A stretch of DNA of 64,000 bases, from positions 1-64,000 of the forward strand of contig CALRNX020000003.1 of NCBI GenBank assembly GCA_943369665.1, written 5' to 3'. Made by a program: the position numbers and the translations under genes. The notes below the pieces were generated by a model. The model saw only the letters and a list, made by a program, of their open reading frames with translations, did not search any database and was not told the origin of the DNA. Positions 60,129 through 64,000 of this stretch are shown one piece after another. This stretch comes from UKL13-3 sp943369665. GTDB lineage: Bacteria; Bacteroidota; Bacteroidia; UKL13-3. Each line of letters begins with the position of its first letter. Position 1 is the first letter of the stretch.

Positions 60129-60500
60129 CTATTTTTTTATCAATACACAGTAAGAGTGGGATTGCCCATTATTAAGATTAATGTTAAATTCTAATATTCC
60201 TTCTTTTTCAAAAACGAAATTGCCAATGTTTAAGACTAATCTGTTTTTGTTTTTTCCTTGAAAGTTTAATGTGAAATTTTGAGACAATTTTTCTTCGTTA
60301 GCTAGTAAAACCCGTAAATTAAAGTCTTGTTCATCTGATTCTCCATTAGTCTTTTCAAGAAGACAGAAAAATGCTGATTTTTGAAGATTGGTTGGAAATT
60401 CTGGAGCGTTTATTTCCTCAATCATATTAATTAAAGATACTGTATTAGTTGCTTTGTCTACTAATACGCTTTCAAAAAGCCCGAGACTAATTACTTTCAT
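60129..60500 (-). CDS. Unknown protein of the three-gene cassette (third gene)
   Basis: A 123-residue beta-rich protein without signal peptide or membrane segment. The start MKVISLGLFESVLVDKATNT and the next segment VSLINMIEEINAPEFPTNL resemble DUF6941-type proteins, in which a beta sandwich carries a similar opening; I recall this from family knowledge and cannot verify it. Its ATG overlaps the stop of the gene before by four bases, indicating translational coupling. Function is unknown. Confidence 0.75.
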   Translation of the reverse strand: MKVISLGLFESVLVDKATNTVSLINMIEEINAPEFPTNLQKSAFFCLLEKTNGESDEQDFNLRVLLANEEKLSQNFTLNFQGKNKNRLVLNIGNFVFEKEGILEFNINLNNGQSHSYCVLIKK

Positions 60501-60907
60501 ATGGAACTATGGCTTATTATTAGTTTGTGTGTATTATCTACCGGAACTGCCTGATGATTAACATTAACATCAATATTGGTTTGTGCTGTCGGCTCATTGA
60601 TTATAATGCTGATAACCTCTTTTGCCCAATATATATTCCTAACTGATAACAAGTCAATAGTTTTAAAGTTAAAGTCTCCTTTTATATATAATGAACCTAT
60701 ATACAAATAGAATTTTTGAATATCTTCTATTTCAATATTTTTGTTTTTCAATAGATCATTTAATAATGATACTATTTTATCCGTACTATTCTGTTTTGAA
60801 AAGTCATAACACACAGAACTATTCGTAACTTTTTTGAATAGAAAATATGGGACATTTGAATATAACAATGCCTCTGATATTTCTTTTAAGTTTATAGTCG
60901 TTGTCAT
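60497..60907 (-). CDS. Unknown protein of the three-gene cassette (second gene)
   Basis: A 136-residue protein that I do not recognise. The middle is helical and hydrophobic-polar mixed (VSLLNDLLKNKNIEIEDIQ, FYLYIGSLYIKGDFNFKTID). The C-terminal third is probably flexible (VNVNHQAVPVDNTHK). It has no signal peptide. The ATG overlaps the first gene's stop by one base, and the third gene overlaps it by four. Confidence 0.72.
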   Translation of the reverse strand: MTTTINLKEISEALLYSNVPYFLFKKVTNSSVCYDFSKQNSTDKIVSLLNDLLKNKNIEIEDIQKFYLYIGSLYIKGDFNFKTIDLLSVRNIYWAKEVISIIINEPTAQTNIDVNVNHQAVPVDNTHKLIISHSSI

Positions 60908-61503
60908 TACAGAGTTAAATTATGATTGATTTTATAAATAGAGTCAAAGTCGTACATCCTTTCGGGAAATACTCTGTAAAACTCTAATGTAGTATTCGCA
61001 TTCCAATAAAAGCAATATTGATGAGGATGTATAAGTTCATCGCCATTTCCCCATTTGCTAACTATTGTAAAGCTAAGATTTTCTTTTTGTATTACTATTC
61101 CACAATGCACAAAAAAACCATTTTCCTTATAAATAATAACATCCCCAGCCATTACATGTTTTTCTGCAACTTTTCTATAGTTGTCATGTTTCAGAATATT
61201 TTCAATGTCTTCATTCTCAAAGATCCTCGCTCTTCGTGACGCAAAAACTAGTCCAAGGCAGTTATAATAGCCACAAGGGCCGCTTCTAAGTTTTGCTAGA
61301 GGGAATTTCTGCCGCATGTCCAATATAGTTTTCATATCATGAACTGACAAATCATCTGTAAAATGATTATTTGCAATACGCTCATCTCTTCTTGTCCTTA
61401 ATTTAATGGCGTCTTCCTGTTTTCCCGTGAGTAAATACATTTTTTGAATAGTAGGCTGTTCAAAACTAACAAAAAAAAGCAAACCCCAAAGCCAACGTGA
61501 CAT
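60907..61503 (-). CDS. Possible cysteine-peptidase-like protein of the three-gene cassette (first gene)
   Basis: A 198-residue protein. The segment GPCGYYNCLGLVFASRRARI could place a catalytic Cys at the start of a helix, FFVHCGIVIQKEN could supply a His on a strand, and TIVSKWGNGDELIHPHQYCF a third polar residue. Together these suggest an NlpC/P60- or papain-like fold (inference from motif spacing only). The first 21 residues are hydrophobic and aromatic; a Met at residue 22 is an alternative start. It is the first gene of an AT-rich cassette that looks different from its housekeeping neighbours. Confidence 0.7.
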   Translation of the reverse strand: MSRWLWGLLFFVSFEQPTIQKMYLLTGKQEDAIKLRTRRDERIANNHFTDDLSVHDMKTILDMRQKFPLAKLRSGPCGYYNCLGLVFASRRARIFENEDIENILKHDNYRKVAEKHVMAGDVIIYKENGFFVHCGIVIQKENLSFTIVSKWGNGDELIHPHQYCFYWNANTTLEFYRVFPERMYDFDSIYKINHNLTL

Positions 61504-61621
61504 TTTTCACTTTTTATTTTATTTAGCTTTAGGACTTGATTCTGAATAATCAAAGAACGAATTATATATGTAAAATATTGGATACATTCTTCTAGTCAAA
61601 GGTTATTTATACTATAGTATT

Positions 61622-62272
61622 TTATTTCTGCCAACCCTTTTCGCCAATCAGGGGCACAAAGGCAAAAGAATCCAGTTCAATTGTTTCGGTTGTGTGTTCT
61701 CCGGTTTTAATGATACTCAGCATTTTTTGTTTTTTGCTATCGCCAACCGGGATAACCATGATTCCGCCTAATTTTAATTGCGCAACAAGTGTTTCGGGAA
61801 CTACGGGCGCTCCGGCAGTCACAATAATTTTATCGAAAGGGGCTTTTTCAATCCAGCCTTTGGTCCCATCGCCACATTTCAATATCGGTTTAAATCCCAG
61901 TTTTTGTAGTTGTTTCGCTGCTTTAATGCTCAAGGATTCATGTCTCTCAATACTATACAGTTTGGCTCCCATTTGCAATAAAACAGCAGCCTGGTATCCG
62001 CTTCCGGTTCCTATTTCCAAAACTTTATCTCCTGGAGTAATATGCAAAACCTGGGTTTGATAAGCGACTGTATAGGGCTGCGAAATTGTTTGTCCTTCGC
62101 CAATAGGAAAGGCTTTATCTTCATAAGCATGGGAATGAAACGTGGAGCTAAAAAAGAAATGACGGGGAATCGTTTGGATAGCTGAAAGCACCTTCGTGTC
62201 AGTAATTCCTTTGGATATTAAGAGCTCAACCAGTTTTTTTCGGGCTCCTTTGTGTTTGTAGTCGTCTGTCAT
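61622..62272 (-). CDS. pcm: Protein-L-isoaspartate O-methyltransferase
   Basis: A 216-residue repair methyltransferase that acts on isoaspartyl residues of aged proteins. I start at the ATG at 62270-62272 (MTDDYKHKGARKKLVELLIS); the open frame extends further upstream, but the extra 39 residues are not conserved. The SAM site is GDKVLEIGTGSGYQAAVLLQ, with TISQPYTVAYQTQVLH before it and IIVTAGAPVVPETLVAQLK after it. These are the family signatures. It is divergent from a Gfo/Idh gene. Confidence 0.94.
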   Translation of the reverse strand: MTDDYKHKGARKKLVELLISKGITDTKVLSAIQTIPRHFFFSSTFHSHAYEDKAFPIGEGQTISQPYTVAYQTQVLHITPGDKVLEIGTGSGYQAAVLLQMGAKLYSIERHESLSIKAAKQLQKLGFKPILKCGDGTKGWIEKAPFDKIIVTAGAPVVPETLVAQLKLGGIMVIPVGDSKKQKMLSIIKTGEHTTETIELDSFAFVPLIGEKGWQK

Positions 62273-62447
62273 ATTCACCTGCAAATACGCCAATATATAG
62301 CGGTGGAATGTGCGCAATTTTAAACAAACGGTTAAAAGTATCGGAAGGGGTGTATAGTTTTTAGTGTTTTTCTGAAAACCAACAATCATAAACGTGTATA
62401 ACTGAGGATGAGAAAAATATTTAATCCCCCCATTTTTGATCTGTCAA

Positions 62448-63386
62448 ATGATAAAAATAGGGATAATAGGCGCAAATGAATTAAGCAGAAGGCATATTGC
62501 CCAACTGGTTCAGATACCCGATTTCGAAATTGTAGGTTTATTTGATCATGATGGCCATAATGCAGCATCTTTTGCAAAGGAACTCTCCATTCCTTTTTTT
62601 GATTCCCTGCAGCTATTGCTTAATGTGGTGGATGCCGTTGATATTGCATCTCCTGTAGGTACGCACTTTAAGTATGCTTCACAATCCATTATGCAGTCGG
62701 TTCATGTATTGTTAAGTGGTTTATTGTCTGAGGATATCAGGGAAGCCAAACAATTGAACGACCTGGCCATCGAAGCCAATGTGAGCCTGAAAATACTGCA
62801 TGAGGAAAAATTCCATCCCGAGATCAAAGCCTTAAGGCGCCTGGTTAAAAAACCAACTTATATTGAGTGTAACCGATTTAAGAATAAAGTACTGAGCATT
62901 TCCAACGACTCAATCATCTTTGGGATGGTGTTATTGGATGTTGATCTATTGATATCAATTGTTGGTAGCAATGTGCGTAAGGTGGTTTCCAATGCTTCCA
63001 AAGTATTTAATGAATATGCAGATTTTATCAATGTACGTATTGAGTTTGAAAATGGGTGCATTGCCAATATCAACTGCGGGAACTTTGAAAAGCCGGAAAG
63101 CAATTCAATTCGTATTTACCAAAAAAACGAATGCATTACACTTGACCTGGAAAAGTTTGATCTTACCAAGTTGCTCAAATCTGATACCGGTGAATATAAG
63201 GAAGTTCCCGTTAACCAAAGCCGAACCAAAGGGCAGGATGTGGTAAAGCTTGAGCTTGAGGATTTCGCCCAGGCTATCTTAAGCCGCAAAAGGATCACCC
63301 AGGATACTTACCAGTCTTACCAGTCGCTTCGTATTGCCCACCAGATCATCGAAAAACTGCATCCAAGTACTTTGTTTGATGCATAG
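62448..63386 (+). CDS. Gfo/Idh/MocA-like oxidoreductase without the EKP motif
   Basis: A 312-residue protein from the ATG at 62448 (MIKIGIIGANELSRRHIAQL). The Rossmann nucleotide site GIIGANELSRRHIA and the DAVDIASPVGTHFKYA segment are typical of the family. Where active members have the catalytic E-K-P, this protein has HVLLSGLLSEDIREAKQ, so the conserved Lys is missing. The C-terminal domain (YIECNRFKNKVLSISNDSII, later EFENGCIANINCGNFEKPES) is present. It may be a binding or regulatory protein rather than a dehydrogenase. A lipoprotein gene follows on the same strand. Confidence 0.85.
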   Translation: MIKIGIIGANELSRRHIAQLVQIPDFEIVGLFDHDGHNAASFAKELSIPFFDSLQLLLNVVDAVDIASPVGTHFKYASQSIMQSVHVLLSGLLSEDIREAKQLNDLAIEANVSLKILHEEKFHPEIKALRRLVKKPTYIECNRFKNKVLSISNDSIIFGMVLLDVDLLISIVGSNVRKVVSNASKVFNEYADFINVRIEFENGCIANINCGNFEKPESNSIRIYQKNECITLDLEKFDLTKLLKSDTGEYKEVPVNQSRTKGQDVVKLELEDFAQAILSRKRITQDTYQSYQSLRIAHQIIEKLHPSTLFDA

Positions 63387-63423
63387 TGCGTTTATTTGAG
63401 GTATTCGAATAAATTTGCCAAAG

Positions 63424-64000
63424 ATGAAATCCCTTAATTACATCCTTATACTATTCTTTTGTTTCACCATATCTGCATGCAGCATGATCGGAGAGGAAGC
63501 TGTAATGGTACCTTCTTATGTATGTGTACCTTCTTATAGTTTTCAAACCGACTCCAATACGCAGGGTTATAATTCAGAGGGATTTAACGATATGTGGATT
63601 TCCAATGAGGGAATATTGCTGGGCACGATCGGTCTTCCTTCTTTGATCCCTGTACAAAGTGTAGGGCCAACGGAAATCAGAATTGATGCAGGGATTTCAG
63701 TTACCGGTCAAACAGGTGTGCGCACAGCTTACCCATTTATGGCAACTCATACTGAAGTCAGAAATTTGCAAGCAGGTGTAATTGATACATTTGTTCCTGT
63801 GTTCAGGTATTTACCGGGAACCGATTTTAAGTTTATTGAAGATTATGATCGGGCCACACGTGCATTCAAAGTTAACCCTTCGTATTATTTGCCTGGCGAT
63901 ACTGTTATTCCCGTAAATGATGGTCGCGCCTGGCGTATTGGGAACAATTCAGGCAAAATAGAAATTGCCAGTGGGCATCAACAATTGCAACTCATATCAG
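63424..64000 (+). CDS. Lipoprotein, N-terminal part (runs past the window edge)
   Basis: The frame is open from the ATG at 63424 to the end of the window (192 codons, no stop). The start MKSLNYILILFFCFTISAC has a lipobox with C19. The mature part is beta-rich (SYVCVPSYSFQTDSNTQGYN, DMWISNEGILLGTIGLPSLI, then VGPTEIRIDAGISVTGQTG) and looks like a surface or periplasmic adhesin-like domain. It lies 37 bases after the Gfo/Idh gene and may be co-transcribed with it. The family is not recognised. Confidence 0.85.
   Translation, partial: MKSLNYILILFFCFTISACSMIGEEAVMVPSYVCVPSYSFQTDSNTQGYNSEGFNDMWISNEGILLGTIGLPSLIPVQSVGPTEIRIDAGISVTGQTGVRTAYPFMATHTEVRNLQAGVIDTFVPVFRYLPGTDFKFIEDYDRATRAFKVNPSYYLPGDTVIPVNDGRAWRIGNNSGKIEIASGHQQLQLIS

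Noticed and set aside
60085..61621. Direct repeats or attachment sites flanking the three-gene cassette
   Set aside because: I compared the two flanks by eye and found no matching repeat, tRNA or integrase that would mark it as a mobile island.

Overview
The window looks like a chromosomal segment of a member of the Bacteroidota. Supporting signs are: Bacteroidota-type promoters (TTG/TTTG near -33, TAnnTTTG near -7) before infA, the leucine dehydrogenase gene and the lytic transglycosylase gene; almost no Shine-Dalgarno sequences; two secreted proteins with type IX secretion C-terminal sorting domains; a PUR-family DUF3276 protein; a long (314 aa) NusB; and a str-S10-spc-alpha ribosomal gene order with no tuf after fusA and no adk/map after secY.

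Region 1 (1-16870) is one run of co-directional translation genes: the 3' end of rpsL, rpsG, fusA, the S10 genes, the spc genes, secY, infA, rpmJ, rpsM, rpsK, rpsD, rpoA and rplQ, closed by a strong terminator. Two internal control points are visible: a long hairpin plus a second small hairpin between rpsN and rpsH, and a near-consensus promoter before infA. rplF has an unusually strong Shine-Dalgarno sequence.

Region 2 (16891-26130) is a probable acetate/short-chain acid module: acs on the minus strand, then on the plus strand a stand-alone InsA-like zinc-finger/HTH protein, an outer membrane porin, an MHS-type MFS transporter, two small membrane proteins, a sodium/solute symporter-histidine kinase hybrid (CrbS-like, with STAC domain) and a receiver-only response regulator. 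A short motif (GTATAGYTATG-like) recurs in the intergenic regions on both sides of the InsA-like gene. This is the most interesting system in the window: the DNA-binding output that the response regulator lacks may be provided by the domesticated transposase-like protein.

Region 3 (26215-31526) holds a secreted thioredoxin-like protein, the transglutaminase / alpha-E / circularly permuted ATP-grasp trio, a CvfB-like S1 protein and a small membrane protein. Region 4 (31628-37302) is a run of minus-strand genes: cob(I)alamin adenosyltransferase, FAD-dependent reductase, PLP aminotransferase, a secreted serine hydrolase, a one-heme lipoprotein and a DUF1801-zinc-knuckle-HhH fusion. Region 5 (37520-40633) is a phosphate uptake pair, PiT transporter plus OprP-like porin.

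Region 6 (40827-48044) contains coaE, yajC, a DUF1573 lipoprotein, nusB, leucine dehydrogenase, an MsbA-like ABC exporter, the PUR-like protein and a lipoprotein. Region 7 (48186-60117) holds a tail-specific protease, a secreted arginine-deiminase-like protein, an IPNS-like dioxygenase, TamB, TsaD and an MltD-like transglycosylase. Region 8 (60129-64000) has an AT-rich, translationally coupled three-gene cassette of unknown function (one gene with a possible cysteine-peptidase fold), followed by pcm, a Gfo/Idh/MocA-like protein lacking the usual EKP motif, and a lipoprotein cut by the window edge. No tRNA, rRNA, CRISPR array or intact insertion sequence was recognised.
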